Of a stretch of 39,664 bases of DNA, positions 16,543 to 23,324 are shown piece by piece. This stretch comes from Myxococcales bacterium (GTDB lineage: Bacteria > Myxococcota > Myxococcia > Myxococcales > Myxococcaceae): NCBI GenBank assembly GCA_030681895.1, contig JAUXRI010000002.1, forward strand, positions 1-39,664. The letters run 5' to 3'. Position numbers and translations under genes: made by a program. Position 1 is the stretch's first letter; every line of letters starts with the position of its first letter. A model generated the notes under the pieces. That model saw only the letters and a program-made list of their open reading frames with translations. It ran no database searches and had not been told where the DNA came from.

Positions 16543-18888
16543 ATGAGCGCGACCTCGACCGAGAAATCAGGCAAGGCAGCCGAGAAGAAGCACACCGAGC
16601 CGACGAGCCCGTACGACGTGCTCGCGCCCGCCGGCGCGCTGGTCATCATCGGCCTGCTCTCGCGGTTCTTCGTCGCCTCTGACTGGGCGCGAGACACCTT
16701 CAAGCTCGACAACGACGGCTCGGTGCAGACGGTCGCGTTCGGTGTCGCCATCGCGGCGATGTTCATCGTGGGCTGGGGCATGAAGCTCGCCGACGAAGGC
16801 CGGCCGCTCGCGTTCCAGCGCATGCGCGATCGCACCATGGTGACGCTCGGCATGGCGGGCGTGTTTGCGTACTTCAATTTCGGCCACCTGCACTTCGGCG
16901 GCTTCGTGCACGTCTGGGACACGTACCACTACTACGTCGGCGCCAAGTACTTCCCCGAGCTCGGCTACGAGCGCATGTACGACTGCGCGGCCGTGGTCGA
17001 CGCCGAGAACGGCCGCCTCGCCGAGGTGCAGCGCCGCAACCACACCGATCTGCGCACCAACCTCATCACTCCGACGCGCGAGGTGATCGAGAACGCCGAT
17101 CAGATCTGCAAGCAGTACTTCACGCCCGAGCGCTGGGCTCAGTACACGCGCGACATCAACTCCATCCGCTCGATGGTGAACGAGAACCGGTGGAAGGAGA
17201 TCCACGTCGACCACGGCTACAACGCCACCCCGGTGTGGACGCTGGCGGGTCAGTACTTCGCCAACTTGAGGCCCGCGACGACCGACGGCCTCATTCACGT
17301 CAACCTGCTCGACCCCATCTACATCTTCCTGACGATGCTGATGGTCTGGTGGGCGTTCGGCGCGCGTGGCTTCGCGCTCGCGGGCATCGTGCTGGGCTGC
17401 AACTTTCCCAACCGGTACTACTGGACCGGTGGCGCGTTCCTCCGCCACGACTGGCTCTTCTTTCTGGTGGCGAGCGTCTGCCTCTTGAAGAAGGACAAGC
17501 CGTTCCTCGGTGGCGTGTCGTTCTCGTACACGGTGCTGTTGCGCCTGTTCCCCGGGCTCGCGGTGATCGGCCCGGCGCTCGCTGCGGTCGAGTACTTCCG
17601 CCGCAACAAGAAGCTCGAGCCTGCGTTCCTCAAGTACGTCGCCGGTGGAGCCGTCGGCACGCTCGTCCTGGTCGGCCTCTCGTTCGTGCTGTTGACGGGA
17701 ACGCCGCCGAACACGCTCACCGTGGAGCTGAGCCCAGCCGACTCTGGCGCGACGAAGGTGCTCATCTCGCGCGTCGACACGAAGACGAAGGCGCCCACCA
17801 CCTGGCTCAAGGGCCCGTCTCTCTTCCCGACGAGCAGCCTCCCTGGCCTCGCGGTCAGCCCCGTCGACGGCGCATCGGGCTTCTTCCTCGGCGGTGCGGC
17901 CTCCGCATCCGAGAGCCCCACCACCGAGGCGTCGTTCTTCTCGGTGAAGATCGGCGGAGACGAGACGCTGCAGGTCCCCATCGCCGTGGGCGACACCGCC
18001 GCGACCGTCGCGACCCGCGTGAAAGAGGCCTTCGAAGCCAAGGCCGCGCGTGACGCTGACGGCTCGGGCGTCGCGATGTGGAAACGTTTCGCCGCCAACA
18101 CCGTGAAGCACGCCAGCACGCCGCTCACCAACCTCATGGGCCTGCGAACCGTGCTCACGTGGAGGCCGTCGACGGTCGGCGCGCAGATGACCGATCGTCT
18201 GCTCATCGACGCGTGGAAGCCGTGGAAGGACATGAAGCTCGAGCTGTGGCGGCAGATGAAGCCGCTGTTCGTGCTGCTCGTGATCGGCGCGGTGGCGCTC
18301 TTGTACTTCGCGCTCCGTCACTCGGGCCCGAAGCTGTACCTGGGCGCGTGTCTCGGCGTCGGCATGATCGTGCTCGGGGCCGAACTGACGAACTACTACT
18401 ACTGCTTCCTGCTCTGCATGGCGGCGCTGTACTCCGAGAAGCGCGAGGTCGGCCTGTTGATGGCAGGGCTCTCGGCCGTGACGCTCTTCATCAACTTCGG
18501 GTGGCTGTCGTTCCAGTCACACGATCTCGACCAGCAATACACGGCCATGTCGTTCGCCTCGGTGCTCGCCGTGCCACTGGTGTGGTGGAGCTTCACCAAG
18601 TGGGGCGAACAGGGTGCCCAGGCGCCCGAAGCCGACGCCGGCGTCTGGCACAACCGCTGGGTGCTCGCTGGGATCGGCGCGATGTCGCTGTTCGTGCTCT
18701 CCGTCGCCGTCAACCGCACCTGGGGCGCGCCCATCGGAGACGGCTCCTTCGGCTTCAAGGTGTGGATCGTGATCGCCGGCGTGTTGTTCGGCGTCTTCAA
18801 GCTGGCGACCCGCGACGCCGAGAGCCCTGCGACGGGCCCCAATACGCCCGAGCGCGCCGCCGAGAAGAAGAAGAACAAGAAGCGCTGA
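16543..18888 (+). CDS. Large polytopic membrane protein, GT-C glycosyltransferase-like
   Basis: A 781-residue protein with a charged N-terminal tail, about ten or more hydrophobic helices and a Lys-rich C-terminus. After the second helix comes HVWDTYHYYVGAKYFPELGY, a loop like that of GT-C-fold lipid-linked sugar transferases, in which an Asp/His loop in the first periplasmic segment is catalytic. Between two helices lies a non-hydrophobic insert (about residues 386-545, from TPPNTLTVELSP to about DAWKPWKDMK) that should be extracytoplasmic. A GT-C type enzyme of envelope polysaccharide or lipid assembly is the best guess, but no diagnostic motif proves it. It stands alone, divergent from the VIT-VWA gene. 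Confidence 0.55.
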   Translation: MSATSTEKSGKAAEKKHTEPTSPYDVLAPAGALVIIGLLSRFFVASDWARDTFKLDNDGSVQTVAFGVAIAAMFIVGWGMKLADEGRPLAFQRMRDRTMVTLGMAGVFAYFNFGHLHFGGFVHVWDTYHYYVGAKYFPELGYERMYDCAAVVDAENGRLAEVQRRNHTDLRTNLITPTREVIENADQICKQYFTPERWAQYTRDINSIRSMVNENRWKEIHVDHGYNATPVWTLAGQYFANLRPATTDGLIHVNLLDPIYIFLTMLMVWWAFGARGFALAGIVLGCNFPNRYYWTGGAFLRHDWLFFLVASVCLLKKDKPFLGGVSFSYTVLLRLFPGLAVIGPALAAVEYFRRNKKLEPAFLKYVAGGAVGTLVLVGLSFVLLTGTPPNTLTVELSPADSGATKVLISRVDTKTKAPTTWLKGPSLFPTSSLPGLAVSPVDGASGFFLGGAASASESPTTEASFFSVKIGGDETLQVPIAVGDTAATVATRVKEAFEAKAARDADGSGVAMWKRFAANTVKHASTPLTNLMGLRTVLTWRPSTVGAQMTDRLLIDAWKPWKDMKLELWRQMKPLFVLLVIGAVALLYFALRHSGPKLYLGACLGVGMIVLGAELTNYYYCFLLCMAALYSEKREVGLLMAGLSAVTLFINFGWLSFQSHDLDQQYTAMSFASVLAVPLVWWSFTKWGEQGAQAPEADAGVWHNRWVLAGIGAMSLFVLSVAVNRTWGAPIGDGSFGFKVWIVIAGVLFGVFKLATRDAESPATGPNTPERAAEKKKNKKR

Positions 18889-19032
18889 GCCAGCCGGCAG
18901 GACGATCCGTTGCACAGATGGGACGAGCGAGTCCGTGGGCTGGCGACTATGTAGGTGGCGCTCGGTACTGCCGCGCATTCAGCTTCACCGGAGCGCCGCT
19001 CCGATTCACCGCCTCACCAAAGGACTCACCAT

Positions 19033-19650
19033 ATGAAGAACCTCATCGCCGCTGCTGTTCTCGCCATCTCGGGTCTCGCCACCGCCGCCACGTGGGAAAT
19101 CGACACCAACCACGCCAACGCGAACTTCACCGTGAAGCACCTGGGCGTCACCAACGTGAACGGCTCGCTCGGCACCGTCACGGGCAAGTTCAACGTCGAC
19201 GACAAGGACGTCACCAAGTCGACCCTCGACGTCACCATCGACGTGAAGGCCATCTACACGGGCGTGCAGAAGCGTGACGATCACCTCAAGAGCCCCGACT
19301 TCTTCGACGTGGCGAAGTTCCCGACTGCGACGTTCAAGTCGACCAAGGTCGCCAAGGGCTCGGCTGACAACAAGCTCGCCATCACCGGCGACCTGACGAT
19401 GCACGGCGTCACCAAGCCGGTCACGTTCGAGGCCGAGCTGTCGAAGGAAGTCGAGCACCCGATGGTGCCGGGCGCGATGGCCCGCGCGGCGACCGCCAGC
19501 CTCACGATCGCTCGTGAGGACTTCGACCTGAAGTGGAACGCGCCGATGAAGAACAACGACTTCGTCGTCGGCAAGGACGTCAAGGTCAGCCTCGAGATCG
19601 AGCTGATGAAGATGGGCGCGGCGCCGAAGGCCGCGCCCGCCAAGAAGTAA
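19033..19650 (+). CDS. YceI-family periplasmic protein (copy 1)
   Basis: A 205-residue exported protein: signal peptide MKNLIAAAVLAISGLATA followed by a complete YceI lipocalin-like barrel starting TWEIDTNHANANFTVKHLG. Family hallmarks are KRDDHLKSPDFFDVAKFPTA, GDLTMHGVTKPV and the closing strand VSLEIELMKMG. YceI proteins bind isoprenoid lipids such as polyprenyl chains or ubiquinone-like molecules in the periplasm. The C-terminal tail is Ala/Pro/Lys rich. An AAAGGA ribosome site lies just upstream. A terminator follows directly, so it is transcribed apart from its paralogue downstream. Confidence 0.92.
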   Translation: MKNLIAAAVLAISGLATAATWEIDTNHANANFTVKHLGVTNVNGSLGTVTGKFNVDDKDVTKSTLDVTIDVKAIYTGVQKRDDHLKSPDFFDVAKFPTATFKSTKVAKGSADNKLAITGDLTMHGVTKPVTFEAELSKEVEHPMVPGAMARAATASLTIAREDFDLKWNAPMKNNDFVVGKDVKVSLEIELMKMGAAPKAAPAKK

Positions 19651-19674
19651 GTCTGGCGTCGAAGCACCCACGAG

Positions 19675-19713
19675 CCCCGGTGAGCCCTCGCGGTTCGCCG
19701 GGGTTTTCGTTTG
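19675..19713 (+). terminator. Intrinsic terminator after YceI copy 1
   Basis: CCCCGGTGA (19675-19683) pairs with TCGCCGGGG (19695-19703), nine pairs including one G-U, around an 11-base loop, followed by TTTTCGTTTG. This is a standard Rho-independent terminator 25 bases after the stop codon. Confidence 0.85.
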
Positions 19714-19783
19714 TTCGGTAACCGATGGGGCTCGAGGGGCCTAGTGCGTCCGCTCCACGAAGGAGCCCCTCTCGAAAGGTCTC

Positions 19784-20374
19784 ATGAAGCTCCTGCTCTC
19801 GTCGCTCCTCGTCGTTTCCCTGCCGGCCCTCGCGGCCCCGTACGAGATCGACACGTCTCACGCGTCGGCCACGTTCAGCGTGAAGCACCTCGGCGTCAGC
19901 AACGTGAACGGCACGCTCGGTCCGGTCACCGGTACCGTCGACCTCGACTCGATGGATGCGTCGAAGCCCGCCATCGAGGCCTCGATCGACGTGAAGGCCA
20001 TCGACACGAAGTGGGCGAAGCGTGACGACCACCTTCGCAGCCCGGACTTCTTCGACGTCGAGAAGTTCCCGACCATCACGTTCAAGTCGACGAAGGTGCA
20101 GAAGGTGTCGAAGACGAAGCTGAAGGTGACGGGCGAGCTCACGATGCACGGCATCACGAAGCCGGTGACGCTCGATGCTGAAGTGTCTCCCGAAGTGGCG
20201 AACCCGTTCAGCGGGAACAAGACCCGCGCGGTGACGGCGACCGGGAAGATCATTCGCCAGGACTGGGACCTGAAGTGGCAAGCGCCGGCAGAGGCCGTGA
20301 AGGTGGTTGGTGATGAAGTGAAGATCACCCTCGAGCTGGAGCTGGTGATGAAGAGCGCGGCGAAGACGCCCTGA
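19784..20374 (+). CDS. YceI-family periplasmic protein (copy 2)
   Basis: A 196-residue paralogue of the gene just upstream, with signal peptide MKLLLSSLLVVSLPALA and the same barrel: PYEIDTSHASATFSVKHLG, KRDDHLRSPDFFDVEKFPTI, GELTMHGITKPVTLD, ITLELELVMKS. The two share most barrel positions, which indicates a tandem duplication, but differ in the loop near residue 150 (SGNKTRAVTATGK here). Probable role: binding of a periplasmic isoprenoid lipid. It is separated from copy 1 by a terminator, so it should have its own promoter in 19714-19783. Confidence 0.92.
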   Translation: MKLLLSSLLVVSLPALAAPYEIDTSHASATFSVKHLGVSNVNGTLGPVTGTVDLDSMDASKPAIEASIDVKAIDTKWAKRDDHLRSPDFFDVEKFPTITFKSTKVQKVSKTKLKVTGELTMHGITKPVTLDAEVSPEVANPFSGNKTRAVTATGKIIRQDWDLKWQAPAEAVKVVGDEVKITLELELVMKSAAKTP

Positions 20375-20400
20375 GACTGTTCTCAGCTTCCGCTGTCCGC

Positions 20401-20436
20401 GCCTCGTCACTCGTTCGTGACGGGGCGTTGTCGTTT
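20401..20436 (+). terminator. Terminator after YceI copy 2
   Basis: GCCTCGTCAC (20401-20410) pairs with GTGACGGGGC (20417-20426), ten pairs with one G-U, around loop TCGTTC, followed by the T-rich GTTGTCGTTT. A smaller hairpin, CTGAGA-CTGT-TCTCAG (20371-20386), overlaps the stop codon. Confidence 0.75.
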
Positions 20437-20929
20437 CTGCCGTGAGGCGGCGCACACGGCTGAGTGTCTTCCCCGAAGGACGCGACGTCCGGGGGCGGGA
20501 ATACGCTCGGCTCCGTCCTGTCCACCGGGGAGATCTTCAGCCCGTGGCGGCGTCGTGGGGAATCCGCGCGAGCCTGACACCGGCCGCGGAACCTCCCCGA
20601 GCGAGCCGAAGTGCGGACAAGCGCCCTCACCTGCAAGGTCTCGGAGTCATCTGTCGGCGTGCAGAGAGATCGCTCGCAACTGCTCAGGCGTCGGTCGCAG
20701 CTTCCCGAACTTCGCTCGCGGCCTATCGTGCCGCGATGGGACCTCCACAAGCGTCGTTCGCAGCTTCCCGGCGGCCTTCCGGGCGTTGTTTTGACCTGGT
20801 TCACGCCGGTCAGCGGAGTGTTCACCCATCGCGCAGGAACCGTGAAACCAGATCTGCTCAAGCGGCGTAGTGCCGGCGCCTCTCGCGCCATGACGGCGCG
20901 CCACCAGGCAAACACCGGAGATGCCACAC
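20437..20929. other. Non-coding stretch with short repeats upstream of the bufferin operon
   Basis: About 490 bases without a convincing gene: open frames exist in several phases on both strands but none has a family match or good start. Two direct repeats are present, GCGTCGGTCGCAGCTTCCCG at 20688-20707 and a copy differing at one base at 20751-20770. An inverted repeat, CTGGTTCACG at 20796-20805 against CGTGAAACCAG at 20841-20851, differs by one base in length. The bufA2 promoter should lie in the last 140 bases. A remnant of a repeat element or an unrecognised small RNA cannot be excluded. Confidence 0.4.
20796..20851. promoter_or_regulatory. Inverted repeat upstream of bufA2, possible operator
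   Basis: CTGGTTCACG (20796-20805) and CGTGAAACCAG (20841-20851) are inverted copies with a 35-base spacer, about 80-130 bases before the bufA2 start. A TTGACC (20791-20796) overlaps the left arm. No clear -10 partner was found. It could be an operator for metal-responsive control or a remnant of a mobile repeat; both are guesses. Confidence 0.25.
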
Positions 20930-21211
20930 GTGAAGACCTCGTCGAAGAACGCCCTCGTTGCCGCCGCCGTCGCCTCGCTGTTCGCTGGAGCCGCGTTCGC
21001 CGGCCCGAAGGACATGCCCAAGAAGGACGCAAAGGACGCCGCGCAGGTGAAGTGTTCGGGCGTGAATGAGTGCAAGGCCAAGGGCGCGTGCGGTGGCGCG
21101 GGCCACGACTGCGCCGGCAACAACGAGTGCAAGGGCAAGGGCTGGATCTCGCTCGCCGAGAAGGACTGCAAGGCCAAGGGCGGCACCATCGTCGCCGACG
21201 CGAAGAAGTAA
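20930..21211 (+). CDS. BufA2-type bufferin precursor (copper-binding RiPP)
   Basis: A 93-residue exported precursor. The signal peptide (first 24 residues, ending AFA) is followed by a Lys/Asp-rich stretch and a core with six cysteines at 42, 48, 54, 61, 67 and 80. The pattern C-x-GVNECK-x-KGAC, then NNECKGKGWIS and KDCKAKGG, is that of the BufA2 periplasmic bufferin family. Related bufferins are modified at cysteines by a DUF692 (MNIO) enzyme with a DUF2063 partner and bind copper in the periplasm. GTG 20930 is preferred because GGAG (20917-20920) lies nine bases before it; the in-frame ATG at 20921 would abut that site. bufB begins 76 bases downstream. Confidence 0.85.
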   Translation: MKTSSKNALVAAAVASLFAGAAFAGPKDMPKKDAKDAAQVKCSGVNECKAKGACGGAGHDCAGNNECKGKGWISLAEKDCKAKGGTIVADAKK

Positions 21212-21287
21212 CTCGGCTCGCGTCATCTTCACGGGCGGTGGGCCTCGCGCTCGCCGCCCGTCGTCGTTCGTGGAAAAGGAGTCGTCG

Positions 21288-22148
21288 ATGTTCCCGTCTC
21301 TCGGTCACGGCGTTGGGCTGCGAAACCGGCACTACTCGGCCTTCCTCGAGGAGCAGCCGCGCGTCGACTTCGTCGAAGCCATCGCCGAGAACTTCATGGG
21401 CCTGGGCGGCCGGCCTCGCGCGGTGCTCGAGAAGACCCGCCGCGATCGCCCCGTGGTGCTGCACGGCGTCTCGCTCGGCATCGGGAGCGTCGAGCCGCTC
21501 GACACCGCCTACCTCACGCAGTGGAAGACGCTGATCGACGAGGTGCAGCCTGCGCTGGTGTCCGATCACCTCTGCTGGGGCCGCGCGCATGGGCACTACA
21601 GCCACGACTTGTGGCCCGTGCCGTACACCGAAGAGTGCCTCGCCCACGTCGTCGAGCGCGTCTCGCGCGTGCAAGACGTGCTGGGGCGCCGAATCCTCCT
21701 CGAGAACGTGTCGAGCTACCTCGAGTTCCGGGCCAGCGAGCTCACCGAGTGGGACTTCGTCGCCGAAGTCGCCAGGCGTGCCGACTGCGGGCTCCTGCTC
21801 GACGTGAACAACGTCTACGTGTCGTCGCGCAACCACGGGTTCGATCCGAAGACGTACCTCGACGCCATTCCCGTCGACCGGGTCGGCCAGTTCCACCTCG
21901 CCGGCCACCAGGACCGTGGCCACCTCGTCATCGACACGCACGAGGGTCACGTCAGCAACGCCGTGTGGAATCTGTACCGGCACGCCGTGTGCCGTTTCGG
22001 CGACGTGTCGTGTCTCATCGAGTGGGACGAGGCTGTGCCGGAGCTTTCGGTGCTCCTGGCCGAATCGCAGAAGGCGCGGTCGGTGGCAGCCGAGGTGACG
22101 CCGCTGACTCCCGCTCGCCGCAGCATCGCCCCGGAGGCCGCGCGATGA
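21288..22148 (+). CDS. BufB, DUF692 multinuclear non-haem iron oxidative enzyme (MNIO)
   Basis: A 286-residue protein with the TIM-barrel pattern of DUF692: GVGLRNRHYSAFLEEQP, DFVEAIAENFMG, VLHGVSLGIGS, VSDHLCWG, ILLENVSSYLEF, LLLDVNNVYVSSRNHGFDP, HLAGHQDRGHLVIDTHEGHV and LIEWDE. The His, Glu and Asp residues in these blocks bind the iron ions. The enzyme is expected to oxidise cysteines of the BufA2 core. The ATG at 21288 has AAAAGGA seven bases upstream. The C-terminal tail (PARRSIAPEAAR) resembles the end of the repeat units that follow. The stop overlaps the next ATG (ATGA, 22145-22148). Confidence 0.92.
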   Translation: MFPSLGHGVGLRNRHYSAFLEEQPRVDFVEAIAENFMGLGGRPRAVLEKTRRDRPVVLHGVSLGIGSVEPLDTAYLTQWKTLIDEVQPALVSDHLCWGRAHGHYSHDLWPVPYTEECLAHVVERVSRVQDVLGRRILLENVSSYLEFRASELTEWDFVAEVARRADCGLLLDVNNVYVSSRNHGFDPKTYLDAIPVDRVGQFHLAGHQDRGHLVIDTHEGHVSNAVWNLYRHAVCRFGDVSCLIEWDEAVPELSVLLAESQKARSVAAEVTPLTPARRSIAPEAAR

Positions 22149-22428
22149 GCCTCGCGCCGCACGAGCCCAGCACCGGCGCTCCCGAAGTCATCGCCACGAG
22201 CGCGCAACGGCGGGCACCCATCTCGGCTGAGGGGGCCACGCGATGCCTCGCGCCGCACGAGCCCAACAACGGTGCTCCTATCGCCACCAGCACAGAGCGG
22301 TGGGCATCCATCTCGCCCGCCGGGGAGGCCGCGATGAGCCTCGCGCCGCACGAGCCCAGCACCGGCGCTCCCGAAGTCATCGCCACGAGCGCGCAACGGC
22401 GGGCCGTCTCGGCTGCGGAGGCCACGCG
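22145..22428 (+). repeat. Three imperfect tandem repeats at the bufB-bufC junction
   Basis: Units begin near 22145, 22240 and 22334, about 90-95 bp each. Units 1 and 3 share 71 identical bases. The left boundary (ATGAGCCTCGCG) equals the start of bufC and the right boundary (GGAGGCC..CG) equals the end of bufB, so the unit looks like an amplified gene junction. The near identity of units 1 and 3 implies recent duplication or gene conversion. Confidence 0.85.
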
Positions 22429-22432
22429 ATGA
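22145..22432 (+). CDS. Repeat-built 95-residue frame between bufB and bufC
   Basis: The frame ATG 22145 to TGA 22432 overlaps bufB by four bases and bufC by four bases. It consists of three units of about 30-33 residues: MSLAPHEPSTGAPEVIATS..., CLAPHEPNNGAPIATS..., and MSLAPHEPSTGAPEVIATS..., each ending in an Arg/Ala/Glu-rich segment. Units 1 and 3 are identical over their first 71 bases (22145-22215 and 22334-22404); unit 2 is diverged. Each unit ends with a GGAGG-like site and an ATG. No known family is recognised. It could be a real coupling peptide, a spacer produced by duplication, or non-functional. No Cys motif like that of BufA2 is present. Confidence 0.45.
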   Translation: MSLAPHEPSTGAPEVIATSAQRRAPISAEGATRCLAPHEPNNGAPIATSTERWASISPAGEAAMSLAPHEPSTGAPEVIATSAQRRAVSAAEATR

Positions 22433-23199
22433 GCCTCGCGGAACAGCAGTCCCAGCTCTGGGAGTGGGTCGTTGGCACGGCGCCGGTTCGCGACACGGCG
22501 GTCCTCATCAAGGCCGGAGCCCTCTCGCCCGACGAGCGCGTCAACGTCTACGCCGAGATGTACTGGCTGCGGCTGCGCGACGTGCTGCGCGACGAGTTCG
22601 CGCAGGTCCACGCGGTGCTCGGTGACGAGAACTTCGACGTGCTGGCCGCGAAGTACGTGAAGGCCCATCCGTCGACGCACTTCTCGCTGAACTGGCTCGG
22701 GCAGCACCTCCCCGCGTTCCTGAAGGCGCACCCCGTCGACGGCGCTCCCTGGCTCTGGGCCCTCGCCGAGCTCGAGTGGGCCCGCAGTCAGTCTTTCATC
22801 GCTCCTGATGGGCCCGTCGCGACTGCCGAAGCGCTGGCCCTCGTCACGCCTGAGACCGCGGAGTCGGTGCGCTTCACGCTCACACCATCAGTCCGCGTGC
22901 TTCGCCATGACGTCGACGTGCGGCCGCTGTTTCGGGCCATCGCCGATGGGCAGTCGTGGCGCCAGGTGCCGGTGGAGGCCGCCCAGACGGCGCTGGTGGT
23001 GTTCCGGCAGGGCTTCACGGTCTTCCACGACGCCGTGAGCGAGGCCGAGGCCAGGGCGCTCGAGCTCGCGGTGAACGGCGCCGGGCTCCCCGAGCTGTGT
23101 GAGGCGTTCTCGGAGTTCGGCGACGAAGCCGCGCCCCGTGCCTTTCAGGCGATCGCCAGCTGGGTGAACGAGGGCATGGTCGCGCGCGTCGAGGTGTGA
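22429..23199 (+). CDS. BufC, DUF2063-family partner of the MNIO enzyme
   Basis: A 256-residue protein with the DUF2063 N-terminal pattern: LAEQQSQLWEWVVG, RVNVYAEMYWLRLRDVLRDEF, VHAVLGDENFDVLAAKYVKAHPSTHFSLN, followed by a C-terminal domain. DUF2063 proteins bind precursor leader segments and present them to DUF692 enzymes. The ATG at 22429 has GGAGG (22417-22421) seven bases upstream. The frame is also open to ATG 22243, but the 62 added residues are Arg-rich and encoded by the repeats, so the longer form is rejected. It is the last gene of the bufferin operon. Confidence 0.9.
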   Translation: MSLAEQQSQLWEWVVGTAPVRDTAVLIKAGALSPDERVNVYAEMYWLRLRDVLRDEFAQVHAVLGDENFDVLAAKYVKAHPSTHFSLNWLGQHLPAFLKAHPVDGAPWLWALAELEWARSQSFIAPDGPVATAEALALVTPETAESVRFTLTPSVRVLRHDVDVRPLFRAIADGQSWRQVPVEAAQTALVVFRQGFTVFHDAVSEAEARALELAVNGAGLPELCEAFSEFGDEAAPRAFQAIASWVNEGMVARVEV

Positions 23200-23270
23200 A
23201 CCGGCTGCCGACCGTGAAGCGGTGCCCGACACTGGACTGGACTGTCGTGCGTCGACCCCCGAAATGACGA

Positions 23271-23296
23271 TGGCGGAGCCCCGAAGAGCCCCGCCA
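23271..23296. terminator. Weak hairpin between convergent bufC and secF
   Basis: TGGCGG (23271-23276) pairs with CCGCCA (23291-23296) around a 14-base loop containing AGCCCCGAAGAGCC. It lies between convergent stops, so it may serve either gene. No strong U-tract follows, so it is only a candidate. Confidence 0.35.
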
Positions 23297-23324
23297 CCTG
23301 TCCTTCATCGACTGAACGACTGAC

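Noticed and set aside
18889..18944. Inverted repeat GCCAGCC/GGCTGGC after the GT-C-like gene
   Set aside because: Only seven pairs with a 42-base loop and no U-run; too weak to call a terminator.
20836..20870. Possible ECF-type promoter GGAACC upstream of bufA2
   Set aside because: No -10 element at the usual spacing could be found.
20325..21983. Long minus-strand open frame across the bufferin genes
   Set aside because: Antisense to bufA2 and bufB, which have clear families; the part over the non-coding region has no match and no convincing start.
22243..22428. N-terminal extension of bufC to ATG 22243
   Set aside because: The 62 extra residues are Arg/His rich, encoded by the repeats in another frame; the family N-terminus begins at 22429 with a good ribosome site.
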